From Serratia marcescens subsp. marcescens ATCC 13880 (GTDB taxonomy: Bacteria > Pseudomonadota > Gammaproteobacteria > Enterobacterales > Enterobacteriaceae): a stretch of 64,000 nucleotides of DNA. Made by a program: the position numbers and the translations under genes. The DNA is taken from positions 3,720,001-3,784,000 of the forward strand of contig NZ_CP071238.1 in assembly GCF_017299535.1 (NCBI RefSeq), written 5' to 3'. Positions 45,455-54,081 of the stretch are shown here, piece after piece; position 1 is the first letter of the stretch; every line of letters starts with the position of its first letter. The notes beneath the pieces are model-generated. The model worked only from the letters and a program-made list of their open reading frames with translations. It was not told where the DNA came from and did no database searches.

Positions 45455-46888
45455 ATGTCAGCCGCAACCCATAACGTCAAAAAAGTCGCTGAACACCGCC
45501 AGCGCATTCTCACTCTGCTGTTGAACAATAAGGAATTGGTCGACGGCATTCTCGGCCGGCCAGGGGATGAACACGCCCTCAGCCAAAGCGAACTGCTGAA
45601 CCAGACGGCGGAAATCACCGGCCTGCTGGACGACATGCACGCCGCCGACCTTGCGGACCTGCTGGAGGCGCTGCCGCAGGACGAACGTATGGCGCTGTGG
45701 CGGCTGGTGGGCAACAGCAAGCGCGGCCAGACGCTGGTGGAAGTCGCAGAACCGGTCTGGGACAGCCTGATCGAGGAAATGAGCGACAAAGACCTGCTCA
45801 AAGCGATCAAAACGCTGGACGTCGACGAACAGGCCTACCTGGCGCAATACCTGCCGCGCAACCTGATGGGCCGGTTGCTGACCTCGCTGGAGCCGGAACA
45901 GCGCGCCCAGGTGCGCGAGATGAGCCAGTACGCCAAAGACAGCGTCGGCTGGATGATGGATTTCGAACTGGTGACGGTGCGGCCGGACGTCACGCTCGGC
46001 GCGGTGCACCGCTTTTTGCGCATGCGCAAAACCATTCCCGACGCTACCGATAAACTGTTCGTCACCGACCGCAAAAACACCCTGCTGGGCGAACTGCCGC
46101 TGACCGCAGTGCTGCTGAACGACCCGGAGATCCCGGTGCGCGAGGTGATGGACAGCGATCCCGCCACCTTCCAGCCCGAAGACAAGGCCGATGAAGCGGC
46201 CGGCGCGTTCGAACGTTACGACCTGATCAGCGCCCCGGTGGTTGACGCCAAGGGCAAACTGATGGGCCGCCTGACCATCGAAGAGATCGTCGACGCCGTC
46301 AACGAAGAGAGCGACACCAACCTGCGCCGCATGGGCGGTTTGAGCCCGGAAGAAGACGTGTTCGCCCCGGTCAGCAAGGCGGTCAAGACCCGCTGGGCCT
46401 GGCTGGCGATCAACCTCTGTACCGCGTTCGTCGCCTCGCGCGTGATCGGCCTGTTCGAACACACCATTTCCCAGTTGGTGGCGCTGGCGGCGCTGATGCC
46501 GATCGTCGCCGGTATCGGCGGCAACACCGGCAACCAGACCATCACCATGATCGTGCGCGCGCTGGCGCTGCACCAGATCGAAGTCGGCAACATCTCGCGC
46601 CTGATGCTCAGGGAGCTGGGCGTCGCCATCATCAACGGCGTGGTATGGGGCGGCATCATGGGCGTGGTCACCTGGCTGCTTTACGGCGACGCGGCGATGG
46701 GCGGCGTAATGACGCTGGCGATGCTGCTCAACCTGCTGCTGGCGGCGCTGATGGGCGTGGTGATCCCGATGACCATGCTCAAACTGGGCCGCGATCCGGC
46801 GGTCGGCTCCAGCGTGCTCATCACCGCGCTGACCGATACCGGCGGCTTTTTCATCTTCCTCGGCCTCGCCACTCTGTTCCTGCTGTAA
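45455..46888 (+). CDS. mgtE: Magnesium transporter MgtE
   Basis: A 477-residue Mg2+ channel of the MgtE family. The N-terminal superhelical domain covers about residues 30-140 (D-D-M-H-A-A-D-L-A-D-L-L-E-A-L-P). Two CBS domains follow at about 145-265, acting as a cytosolic Mg sensor (V-T-D-R-K-N-T-L-L-G-E-L-P, V-D-A-K-G-K-L-M-G-R-L-T). A five-helix membrane domain completes it, with the pore signature G-N-T-G-N-Q-T-I-T-M-I-V and P-I-V-A-G-I-G-G. It is dimeric in the inner membrane. E. coli lacks mgtE. No M-box-like leader was recognised in the 100 bp upstream. Confidence 0.94.
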   Translation: MSAATHNVKKVAEHRQRILTLLLNNKELVDGILGRPGDEHALSQSELLNQTAEITGLLDDMHAADLADLLEALPQDERMALWRLVGNSKRGQTLVEVAEPVWDSLIEEMSDKDLLKAIKTLDVDEQAYLAQYLPRNLMGRLLTSLEPEQRAQVREMSQYAKDSVGWMMDFELVTVRPDVTLGAVHRFLRMRKTIPDATDKLFVTDRKNTLLGELPLTAVLLNDPEIPVREVMDSDPATFQPEDKADEAAGAFERYDLISAPVVDAKGKLMGRLTIEEIVDAVNEESDTNLRRMGGLSPEEDVFAPVSKAVKTRWAWLAINLCTAFVASRVIGLFEHTISQLVALAALMPIVAGIGGNTGNQTITMIVRALALHQIEVGNISRLMLRELGVAIINGVVWGGIMGVVTWLLYGDAAMGGVMTLAMLLNLLLAALMGVVIPMTMLKLGRDPAVGSSVLITALTDTGGFFIFLGLATLFLL

Positions 46889-46896
46889 TACGCCAA

Positions 46897-46920
46897 AAGC
46901 CGGCCCTGTGCCGGCCCTTT
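46897..46920 (+). terminator. Terminator of mgtE
   Basis: Stem GCCGGC (46899-46904) with GCCGGC (46910-46915), a 5-nt loop and CCTTTCC after it; moderate strength. Confidence 0.6.
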
Positions 46921-47164
46921 CCACCGGATGACATCGTTGAAAACGTGCCCTGATGATTCGCCAGAATAACAGAGCCCCCGCCGCCATTTGCCGCGTTCAA
47001 ACCACGCCGTATTCCCTCATCCGTCACATTATGTTAACCAAGACAAGATTAGTGATATAAATAACACCTGAGGCTTAAACGATTAAGTAAGATGAAGCGC
47101 CCATGCGAGTATCAGCGTATCCGTTGATTTTCCTCGGCATGTGATGGCTCAGGGATAAGGGACT

Positions 47165-47518
47165 ATGGAAAAGAAATGGTTTTCCGCCAGGGAACTGATG
47201 GGTAAGGCGGGCTTGCCTTCAACTCCGCAAGGGGTCAATTTGATGGCCCGGCGTGAAGGCTGGGTCAGCCGCCGCCGCAGCGGCGTACAGGGCAAAGCGC
47301 TGGAATACCATATCGATAGCCTGCCGTTCGGCGCGCGCAGCCTGTCGGCCTTGCGCGAGGCCGATCATCCGGACTACGACGTCAAACGTCAGGATCCGAT
47401 ACGGGTCTGGATCGAGTATTACTACCACCTGACGCCGGCCGAGCGGGAAAAGCTGCTGGCGTTCCTGATGCGCGAGGGCATGAGCCGCTTGCTGCAGCTG
47501 ATCGACGCCCCTCGCTAG
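47165..47518 (+). CDS. YfeC-like DNA-binding protein (Mu repressor/transposase-N type HTH)
   Basis: A 117-residue protein. The N-terminal 60 residues look like the winged helix of Mu-type repressors and transposases (HTH_Tnp_Mu): W-F-S-A-R-E-L-M-G-K-A-G-L-P, then M-A-R-R-E-G-W-V-S-R-R and G-V-Q-G-K-A-L-E-Y. The C-terminal helix pair L-T-P-A-E-R-E-K-L-L-A-F-L-M-R-E-G and L-L-Q-L-I resembles the end of E. coli YfeC (M-T-P-V-E-Q-K-Q-F-T ... L-L-R-E-G). It is probably a domesticated regulator; no transposase domain or phage genes are near. AAGGG precedes the ATG. It is convergent with the Ada-AlkA gene. Confidence 0.75.
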   Translation: MEKKWFSARELMGKAGLPSTPQGVNLMARREGWVSRRRSGVQGKALEYHIDSLPFGARSLSALREADHPDYDVKRQDPIRVWIEYYYHLTPAEREKLLAFLMREGMSRLLQLIDAPR

Positions 47519-47526
47519 CTCTGCGT

Positions 47527-48987
47527 TCAACTCTCCCCTTCCGGTGCCCAGCCGTCGTTGTGCCACAGATGCAGCGTGGCGTAAGAACGCCACGGGCGCC
47601 AACGTTCGGCGTAGCGTTCTATCTGGCGCGGCGTCATGCCGGGAAAACGCTGTTTGATCAGATAATCGCCGGCCAGGAACACGTCCGGCCACGACCAGGC
47701 GCGCATCGCGATATAGCTGGCGGTCCAGCTGCCGATGCCCGGCAGCGCGGTCAGCGCCTTGATGCCCCGCTCGATATCCAGCACGTTGTCGAGCTGCAGC
47801 CGCCCTTCGCCCAGCGCGCGGGCGATCTCGATCAGCGCCGCCGCGCGCTTCAGCTGCACCCCGAGCGGGCGCAGTTCTTCGGGCTGCAGCCGCGCCACCC
47901 GTTCTGCGGTGGGGAAGACATGGGTGATGCCCTCATGCGGCGTCGCCAGGGCTTCCCCCCAGCGTTCGGCCATCCGCCCGGCGAAGGTCGCCGCCATTTT
48001 TACGCTGACCAACTGGCCCAGCACCGCCCGCGCCGCCTGCTCGAAACTGTTCACGCAGCCCGGCAGGCGCAGCCCCGGCGCATCGGCCGCCAGCGAGCCC
48101 AGCGCCTCATTGATGCGATCCGGCGCGGCGTCCAGATCAAACAGCAGGCGCACCCGGCGCAACACCTCCGTCGTCACCAGACTGAGCGCAGGCGCGATCT
48201 CGACCCGAACCCGATTGCGCGCCTCTTCCGGCTGCACGCTGACCCAACCGCAGTGTTCCGTGCCGCCCTGGCTGACGGCGATCGAGCGCAGGTAACGGCG
48301 TCCGTCGACCCGTTCCACGCCCTGCACGGCGCGCGCCTGCAAGAAATTCAGCATGCGCTCCCAGTCATAGGGCGGCCGATAGCCCAGGTGAAACACCAGC
48401 CCGCTGGCGGCGGCCCGTTCACCGCGCGCGCCGCCGCTGCGCAGCGCTGACGGGATCAGGCGGTAGCGCGCCTTGAACAGCTCGTTGAAACGCCGCAGGC
48501 TGCCGAAGCCGGCGGCGAACGCCACCTCGCTGAGCGGCAGATCGGTATCCGCCAGCAGGCGCTTGGCTTGCAGCAGCCGGTGCGACTGCGCGTAATCGAT
48601 CGGCGAAGCGCCAAACTGTTCGGCGAAGATGCGCCGCAGATGGCGATCGGAAATGCCCAGCCGCGCCGCCAGCGCTTCGCAGCTGTGTTCGGACAGATAT
48701 CCCTGCTCGATGAGCTGCACCGCCACCTGCGCATAACGGTTGCCCAGATCGATCAGCGCCAGACCGGGCGCCAGCTCCGGCCGGCATTTGAGGCAGGGGC
48801 GAAACCCCGCCAGTTCAGCCGCCGCCGCGCTCGGATAAAAGGTGCAATTTTCCCGCTTCGGCGTGCGGGCGCTGCACACCGGACGGCAATAGATACCGGT
48901 TGAAGAGACGCCGACGAAAAAGCGTCCGTCGAATTTGCGGTCACGCGCGCGCAGCGCGTCGTACAACGCTTGCTGTTGAGTATTCAT
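47527..48987 (-). CDS. alkA: Ada-AlkA fusion: methyl-sensing regulator and 3-methyladenine DNA glycosylase II
   Basis: A 486-residue bifunctional protein. The N-terminal Ada zinc domain has four cysteines (Y-C-R-P-V-C and F-R-P-C-L-K-C), which in Ada take methyl groups from phosphotriesters. An AraC helix-turn-helix pair follows at about residues 80-180 (F-G-A-S-P-I-D-Y-A-Q-S-H-R-L). The AlkA part has an N-terminal fold and the HhH-GPD motif A-L-P-G-I-G-S-W-T-A-S-Y-I-A-M-R with catalytic aspartate in D-V-F-L-A-G-D. E. coli alkA encodes only the glycosylase. ATGs at 49017 and 49059 are possible, but 48987 gives the family N-terminus. Confidence 0.88.
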   Translation of the reverse strand: MNTQQQALYDALRARDRKFDGRFFVGVSSTGIYCRPVCSARTPKRENCTFYPSAAAAELAGFRPCLKCRPELAPGLALIDLGNRYAQVAVQLIEQGYLSEHSCEALAARLGISDRHLRRIFAEQFGASPIDYAQSHRLLQAKRLLADTDLPLSEVAFAAGFGSLRRFNELFKARYRLIPSALRSGGARGERAAASGLVFHLGYRPPYDWERMLNFLQARAVQGVERVDGRRYLRSIAVSQGGTEHCGWVSVQPEEARNRVRVEIAPALSLVTTEVLRRVRLLFDLDAAPDRINEALGSLAADAPGLRLPGCVNSFEQAARAVLGQLVSVKMAATFAGRMAERWGEALATPHEGITHVFPTAERVARLQPEELRPLGVQLKRAAALIEIARALGEGRLQLDNVLDIERGIKALTALPGIGSWTASYIAMRAWSWPDVFLAGDYLIKQRFPGMTPRQIERYAERWRPWRSYATLHLWHNDGWAPEGES

Positions 48988-49178
48988 GGCAACGCTCGGG
49001 GTCGGTTTTTTCGGCATTATGGGGCTCGGCTGGCGCGCTGACGTGCGGAATTCGGACATTAAGTTACGCGCCTTCCCGCCGTCCAGATTAGCGATTGTCT
49101 TTAATGATTATGCGTCTTAACAGCGTTCAGACGCACCATTTTTACCGCCACCGACATAAAGCCCCGCAGCCCGACGAT

Positions 49179-50018
49179 TTATTGCCCCTGGCGCGGTACC
49201 CCCAATGCCCGACGCATCAGCCCATCGAAGGCGCGATCGGACAACAAGCGCCGCAGAAAAATCAACGGTTTCGCGCCAAACCCCACCGCATAGCGCGTTT
49301 TCGGACGATGGGCGGCGATGGCTTTGGCGATCGTATCGGCAATCACGCTCGGCGGCGATTGCCGTTTCTTGCTGGCGTCGCTGACCATGGCGTGGGCGAC
49401 AGCATGAGCCTGAGCGGCGTACTCGCTCTGGCCGGAAACGCCGATCAGTTTTTCCGCGGCGATATCCGCCCATTCACTCTGGATGCCGCCGGGTTCGATC
49501 ACCACGACGTCGATGCCGAAAGGTTGCACCTCCATGCGCAGACAGTCGCTGATGGCCTCCAAGGCGAATTTGGTGCCGTGATACCAACCGCCCAGCGGCG
49601 TATGTATTTTTCCGCCCATCGACGTAATATTGATGACGGTGCCGGAGCGCTGCGCTCGCATGTGCGGCAAAATCAGCTGCGTCAGCCGAACCGCACCGAA
49701 CACATTCACATCAAATTGAGCGCGAGCCTCATCCGCAGAAACGTCTTCAATAGCGCCATAGGAGCCGTAACCGGCGTTATTGACCAGCACATCGATACGC
49801 CCCGTTTCGGCGATGATGGTCTTTACCGCCTGCGCCATGGAAGCATCGTCGGTGACGTCCAACGGCAAAACGCGAATGCCAGCGGCAACCAGAGCCTGCA
49901 TGCGCTCAACCCGGCGGGCGGCCGCATAAACGGTGTGCCCGTGCTGCTTTAACGTGACGGCGGTGGCTTCACCAATACCGGACGAGGCGCCGGTCACCAG
50001 GATCACTTTGGACTTCAT
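49179..50018 (-). CDS. Short-chain dehydrogenase/reductase
   Basis: A classical SDR of 279 residues. The cofactor-binding motif is V-T-G-A-S-S-G-I-G-E at residues 8-17, the N-N-A-G motif follows near residue 85, and the catalytic triad shows S in I-T-S-M-G-G, with Y and K in Y-H-G-T-K-F-A-L-E. A basic A-A-R-R-V near residue 35 favours NADP(H). The substrate is unknown. AAGGAG lies 8 nt before the ATG. It is downstream of an AraC-type regulator on the same strand with a 147-bp gap, and may be its target. Confidence 0.87.
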   Translation of the reverse strand: MKSKVILVTGASSGIGEATAVTLKQHGHTVYAAARRVERMQALVAAGIRVLPLDVTDDASMAQAVKTIIAETGRIDVLVNNAGYGSYGAIEDVSADEARAQFDVNVFGAVRLTQLILPHMRAQRSGTVINITSMGGKIHTPLGGWYHGTKFALEAISDCLRMEVQPFGIDVVVIEPGGIQSEWADIAAEKLIGVSGQSEYAAQAHAVAHAMVSDASKKRQSPPSVIADTIAKAIAAHRPKTRYAVGFGAKPLIFLRRLLSDRAFDGLMRRALGVPRQGQ

Positions 50019-50165
50019 ACTGACTGCTCCTTATTAGGATGATTGCGTTGGCGACTGCCTGCGCAGTCTGTATGTTGTCCACTTTAAGCGACGGGCCCTG
50101 CCGCAACCATGTCGAACCGCGCCAATCAACTCGCAGAATGCGCCAACGTGAACAGCGCCTCTCGG

Positions 50166-51176
50166 CTAATTCAGCCGCATCGCCTGGCGAGCCGCTTCCG
50201 GCGTTTGCCCTGTCCATTCGTGAAAGGCGCGGAAGAAAGAGTTCGGCTCTTCAAAACCGAGCAAAAAGGCAATCTCTCCGCTGGTAAGGGTCGAATGCTT
50301 AAGATAGTGGCGCGCCAATTTTTCCCGGGTGCCATTGCTCAGCGAACGAAAACTCTCGCCCTCATCTTCCAGACGCCGCTGCAGCGTCCGGCGGCTCATG
50401 CCCAATCTTGCCGCCACCGCATCGATGCCGGCGGTATTGCTGGGAATCAACTCCAGCAGCACCGCACAAACGCGCTCTCCGGTGGTTGCCGTGGCGCCCA
50501 GTTCACTGAGGCGACGACGCAGCTCGGGTTCGAAAACGCGCCACATGCCCTCATTCACTGTCAAAAAGGGACGCAAGGCATCTGCGGAGGAGAAAGTAAT
50601 GCCCGGCCCTGCCCCAGGCGTTACCGCGCAGCCGAAGAAGGCTGCCAAGGGGCGCGAAAGGGCTGCAGGCGGCAGTTCAGGCAAGGTGATACGGCGCGCT
50701 TTTACCGGTTCGCGCGTGGCAAGCTGCGCCAGCCGAACATAAAATGCCAGCTCAGCCACCAGCAAAGACGCCGGTACTGCCTCCTCCGCCAACAGCCAGC
50801 GGGGTGAAATCGTCATTTCGCCTTCAGGGCCGATGGCGAGCTCCAGGCTCATCGGCGCCGTAAGTTGCTTGTATTTCGCTAACCGCTGGACAGCTTGCGC
50901 CAGATTGGCGCTGCACAGGGCGGCGAATATCGGAGGGTCAAACGATTCCGTTGACATCAGCGCAACGATTTTCAACGGAAACAACGGGTCGCCCGTTCCT
51001 TCCTCCATCGCGCGCCAGAAGCGGAAATATTCTTCCGTTGTGATCCCTTCCGCGGTGCGTGACAACAGATCTTCAGGCAATGCAGCCCGGCGTAAAACAT
51101 CCGTCGGCTGGAGTCCCAGATCTTTCAGCAGGGTTCGCCAGCCGATATTCATGAGAAAGGTAGAGTTGCGCGTCAT
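50166..51176 (-). CDS. AraC-family transcriptional regulator (arabinose-binding-like N-terminus)
   Basis: A 336-residue regulator of the OruR/ArgR-like group with an N-terminal arabinose-binding-like domain (DUF/PF12625 type; about residues 20-190) and a C-terminal AraC DNA-binding domain at about 235-332. The second has V-A-A-R-L-G-M-S-R-R-T-L-Q-R-R-L and E-I-A-F-L-L-G-F-E-E-P-N-S-F-F-R-A-F. The ligand is unknown. GAGG lies just before the ATG. It probably controls the SDR gene behind it and is divergent from yegD by about 260 bp. Confidence 0.86.
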   Translation of the reverse strand: MTRNSTFLMNIGWRTLLKDLGLQPTDVLRRAALPEDLLSRTAEGITTEEYFRFWRAMEEGTGDPLFPLKIVALMSTESFDPPIFAALCSANLAQAVQRLAKYKQLTAPMSLELAIGPEGEMTISPRWLLAEEAVPASLLVAELAFYVRLAQLATREPVKARRITLPELPPAALSRPLAAFFGCAVTPGAGPGITFSSADALRPFLTVNEGMWRVFEPELRRRLSELGATATTGERVCAVLLELIPSNTAGIDAVAARLGMSRRTLQRRLEDEGESFRSLSNGTREKLARHYLKHSTLTSGEIAFLLGFEEPNSFFRAFHEWTGQTPEAARQAMRLN

Positions 51177-51435
51177 GGAATCCTCATCGCAGAGTCATAG
51201 GGAAAGGCATTCCCCGCTCGGAATACCTGTTGAGTATAAAGAAATGGCGTGCGTCTTGATGGGCGAAGCACGCCATTTTCATAGCCGACTGTGCCATTGC
51301 TGCGGCTTGAGCGTTATTCACACTGAGAAAGTTCGCGCACGCTAAATTTTTCGACACTCGCGCATTGGCGCATTGCCCGCCGGCCCCGTCTCGGGTAAAG
51401 TCGCCCCCCTTCATTGGCATGGGGACAAAAAAGAG

Positions 51436-52788
51436 ATGTTTATTGGATTCGACTACGGGACAGCCAACTGTTCCGTTGCAGTGATGCGCGACCACGGCCC
51501 CGAGCTGTTGACGCTGGAAAACAACGCGCCCTATCTGCCTTCGATGCTGTGCGCGCCGACCCGCGAAGCGGTGAGCGAATGCCTGCACCGCCATTGGCAG
51601 ATCCCGACCGGCAGCGAAGAAAACCAGCAGCTGCTGCGCCGGGCCATCAGTTACAACCGCGAAGAAGACATTCCGGTCAACGGCGACAGCGTGCTGTTCG
51701 GCCTGCAGGCGCTGGCGCACTACATGGAAGATCCGGAAGAGGTGTACTTCGTGCGCTCGCCGAAGTCCTTCCTCGGGGCCAATGGCCTGAAACCGCAGCA
51801 GATCGCGCTGTTCGAAGACCTGGTGTGCGCCATGATGTTCCACATCAAACGCCAGGCGGAAAACGTACTGCAGACCGGCATCGATCAGGCGGTGATCGGC
51901 CGGCCGATCAACTTCCAGGGCATCGGCGGCGACGAAGCCAACCGGCAGGCGCAGGGCATTTTGCAGCGCGCCGCCGAACGCGCCGGTTTCAAGGACATTG
52001 AATTCCAGTTCGAGCCGGTGGCGGCGGGGCTGGACTTCGAAGCGACGCTGAGCGAAGAGCAAACCGTGCTGGTGGTGGACATCGGCGGCGGCACCACCGA
52101 CTGCTCGGTGCTGCTGATGGGGCCACAGTGGCGCGACCGCGCCGATCGCCAGCAGAGCCTGCTGGGCCACAGCGGCTGCCGGGTCGGCGGTAACGATCTG
52201 GACATCATGCTGGCCTTCAAACAGCTGATGCCGCTGTTCGGCCTGGGCGGCGAAACTGCGAAAGGCATCGCCCTGCCGGCGCTGCCTTACTGGAATGCGG
52301 TGGCGACCAACGACGTGCCGGCGCAAAACGATTTCTACAGCGCCGCCAACGGCCGCGTGCTGCGCGATCTGATCCTCGACGCGGCGGAGCCGGAAAAGGT
52401 CAAGCGCCTGCTGAAAGTGTACCAGCAGCGCCTGAGCTACCGATTGGTGCGGGCGGCCGAAGAGAGTAAGATCGCCCTGTCCGGCCAAACGGCCATTAGC
52501 GCGCCGCTCAATTTCGTGCAGGCCGATCTGGCGGAGAACATCAGCCAGGCTCAGCTCGCCGACGCCATCTCGCAGCCGTTGATGCGCATTCAGGAGCAGG
52601 TCAGCGCCGCGCTGGCCAGCAGCCAGACCGCGCCGCAGGTGATCTACCTGACCGGCGGCAGCGCGCGCTCACCCCTGCTGCGCGCCGCGCTGCAACAGCA
52701 GCTGCCAGGCATTCCGATCGTCGGCGGCAACGACTTCGGCTCGGTCACCGCCGGGCTGGCGCGCTGGGCGCAAACGCTGTTCCGTTGA
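51436..52788 (+). CDS. yegD: Hsp70-like chaperone YegD
   Basis: A 450-residue actin/Hsp70-fold ATPase without the usual substrate-binding lid, the same length as E. coli YegD. The phosphate-1 motif is F-I-G-F-D-Y-G-T-A-N-C-S-V-A, the phosphate-2 motif V-V-D-I-G-G-G-T-T-D-C-S, and the adenosine motif Y-L-T-G-G-S-A-R-S-P. The partner and client are not known. The open frame begins at 51373, but the ATG at 51436 gives the exact family N-terminus M-F-I-G-F-D-Y-G. The neighbours alkA upstream and mdtABCD downstream keep the E. coli order, with several genes inserted between. Confidence 0.93.
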   Translation: MFIGFDYGTANCSVAVMRDHGPELLTLENNAPYLPSMLCAPTREAVSECLHRHWQIPTGSEENQQLLRRAISYNREEDIPVNGDSVLFGLQALAHYMEDPEEVYFVRSPKSFLGANGLKPQQIALFEDLVCAMMFHIKRQAENVLQTGIDQAVIGRPINFQGIGGDEANRQAQGILQRAAERAGFKDIEFQFEPVAAGLDFEATLSEEQTVLVVDIGGGTTDCSVLLMGPQWRDRADRQQSLLGHSGCRVGGNDLDIMLAFKQLMPLFGLGGETAKGIALPALPYWNAVATNDVPAQNDFYSAANGRVLRDLILDAAEPEKVKRLLKVYQQRLSYRLVRAAEESKIALSGQTAISAPLNFVQADLAENISQAQLADAISQPLMRIQEQVSAALASSQTAPQVIYLTGGSARSPLLRAALQQQLPGIPIVGGNDFGSVTAGLARWAQTLFR

Positions 52789-52839
52789 CAGCCCACGGGC
52801 GCGGCTCGCCGCGCCCTTGTTCATTGGAGGCTATGCATC

Positions 52840-53406
52840 ATGTCGACCATCCTTACCCTCGACAGCGCCAGGCTGCGGCTGCGCCCCTGGCGTGATGACG
52901 ATCTGCCGGCCTTTGCCGCGCTCAACGCCGATCCGCAGGTGATGCGCTATTTCCCGGCGCCGATGACGGCCGAGGGAAGCCGCGCGCAGGCCAAACGCAT
53001 CCGCGCCTTCATGCAACAACACGGCTGGGGGCTGTGGGCGGTGGAAGTGAAAGGCGGCGCGCCCTTTATCGGTTTTGTCGGGCTGGCGCGGCCGGGCGAC
53101 GACCTGCCTTGCGCCCCCTGCGTGGAGATTGGCTGGCGGCTGGCGGCGGCCCACTGGGGCAACGGCTACGCCGCAGAGGCGGCGCGCGCCGCGCTGGCGT
53201 GCGCCTTCGACACGCTGCACTTGCCGGAAGTGGTGTCCTTCACCGCCGAAGATAACCAGCCGTCGCGCCGGGTGATGACGCGCATCGGCATGCGCTTCGA
53301 CGGCGAAACCTTCCTGCACCCGCGTCTGCCGGCGGGCCATCCGCTGCAACAGCACGTCTTGTACCGGCTGAACCGGCAAACGTGGCGCGAACGCCACGGC
53401 GATTAA
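52840..53406 (+). CDS. RimJ/RimL-type GNAT N-acetyltransferase
   Basis: A 188-residue GNAT protein of the RimJ/RimL branch: start L-R-L-R-P-W-R-D-D-D-L-P-A-F-A, the motif E-I-G-W-R-L-A-A-A-H-W-G-N-G-Y-A-A-E-A-A-R split over the CoA-binding region, and A-E-D-N-Q-P-S-R-R-V-M-T-R-I-G-M. It could acetylate a protein N-terminus or a small molecule; the substrate is unknown. GGAGG precedes the ATG. It lies 51 bp after yegD and its end overlaps the convergent PPOX gene by 4 nt. Confidence 0.85.
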   Translation: MSTILTLDSARLRLRPWRDDDLPAFAALNADPQVMRYFPAPMTAEGSRAQAKRIRAFMQQHGWGLWAVEVKGGAPFIGFVGLARPGDDLPCAPCVEIGWRLAAAHWGNGYAAEAARAALACAFDTLHLPEVVSFTAEDNQPSRRVMTRIGMRFDGETFLHPRLPAGHPLQQHVLYRLNRQTWRERHGD

Positions 53407-54020
53407 TACAGCGTATCCTTCAGCCGCTGCGGCAGCGCGCTGTCGTACTCCTCACCGTCGAAGCGCGTTTGGCTCACCGCGGCCAAAATATGGCCGGGGC
53501 TGGGCAGCGCCGAACGTTCGAGGCGGCTGCCCTCTTCCCACAATCCCGAACGCAAGATCGCCCGGCTGCACTGGAAGAACACCGCCTCCACCCGAATGCG
53601 CAGCACCGAACGCGGCAACTGGTTGCGGTGGGCGAAGCGCTGCAGCACCGCCGGCGCCACCACGATCTCCGCCCGCCCGTTAATCCGCAGCGTTTCGCCG
53701 ATGCCGGGGATCAGCAACAGCAGCGCCACCCGGTTATCGTGCAGGATATTGCGCAGGCTATCGATGCGATTATTGCCGCGCCGGTCCGGCAGCAGCAGGG
53801 TTTTCTCGTCTTCGATCTGGATAAAACCGGCCGGATCGCCGCGCGGGGAGACATCCATGCCGTCCGGCCCGACGGTCGAGAGGGCGGCAAACGGCGCCGC
53901 CTCGATAAACGGACGGTACGCCGGGTGGATATAGCTGACTTCTTTAAAAACCGAGGGCGCGGCGGGTTTGCCGTAAAGCTGTTCCAGCGCCGCGAGGTCG
54001 TTGATGATATCGCCAGACAT
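53403..54020 (-). CDS. Pyridoxamine 5'-phosphate oxidase-like FMN flavoprotein
   Basis: A 205-residue split-barrel flavoprotein of the PNPOx family, close to the MSMEG_1061-type 'FMN-dependent PPOX' group. Recognisable parts are F-A-A-L-S-T-V-G-P-D-G-M-D-V-S-P-R-G-D near residue 45, L-L-P-D-R-R-G-N-N-R-I-D-S-L-R-N-I near 75, and I-P-G-I-G-E-T-L-R-I-N-G-R-A near 102. It probably reduces a small organic substrate with FMN; the true substrate is unknown. It overlaps the GNAT gene tail-to-tail and lies beside the aldo/keto reductase on the same strand. Confidence 0.85.
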   Translation of the reverse strand: MSGDIINDLAALEQLYGKPAAPSVFKEVSYIHPAYRPFIEAAPFAALSTVGPDGMDVSPRGDPAGFIQIEDEKTLLLPDRRGNNRIDSLRNILHDNRVALLLLIPGIGETLRINGRAEIVVAPAVLQRFAHRNQLPRSVLRIRVEAVFFQCSRAILRSGLWEEGSRLERSALPSPGHILAAVSQTRFDGEEYDSALPQRLKDTLY

Positions 54021-54081
54021 TGCAGTTTCCTGAATAAGTCATATTGACCCCTTCAGCATAGAGCAAAATCGCCGGCGACTC

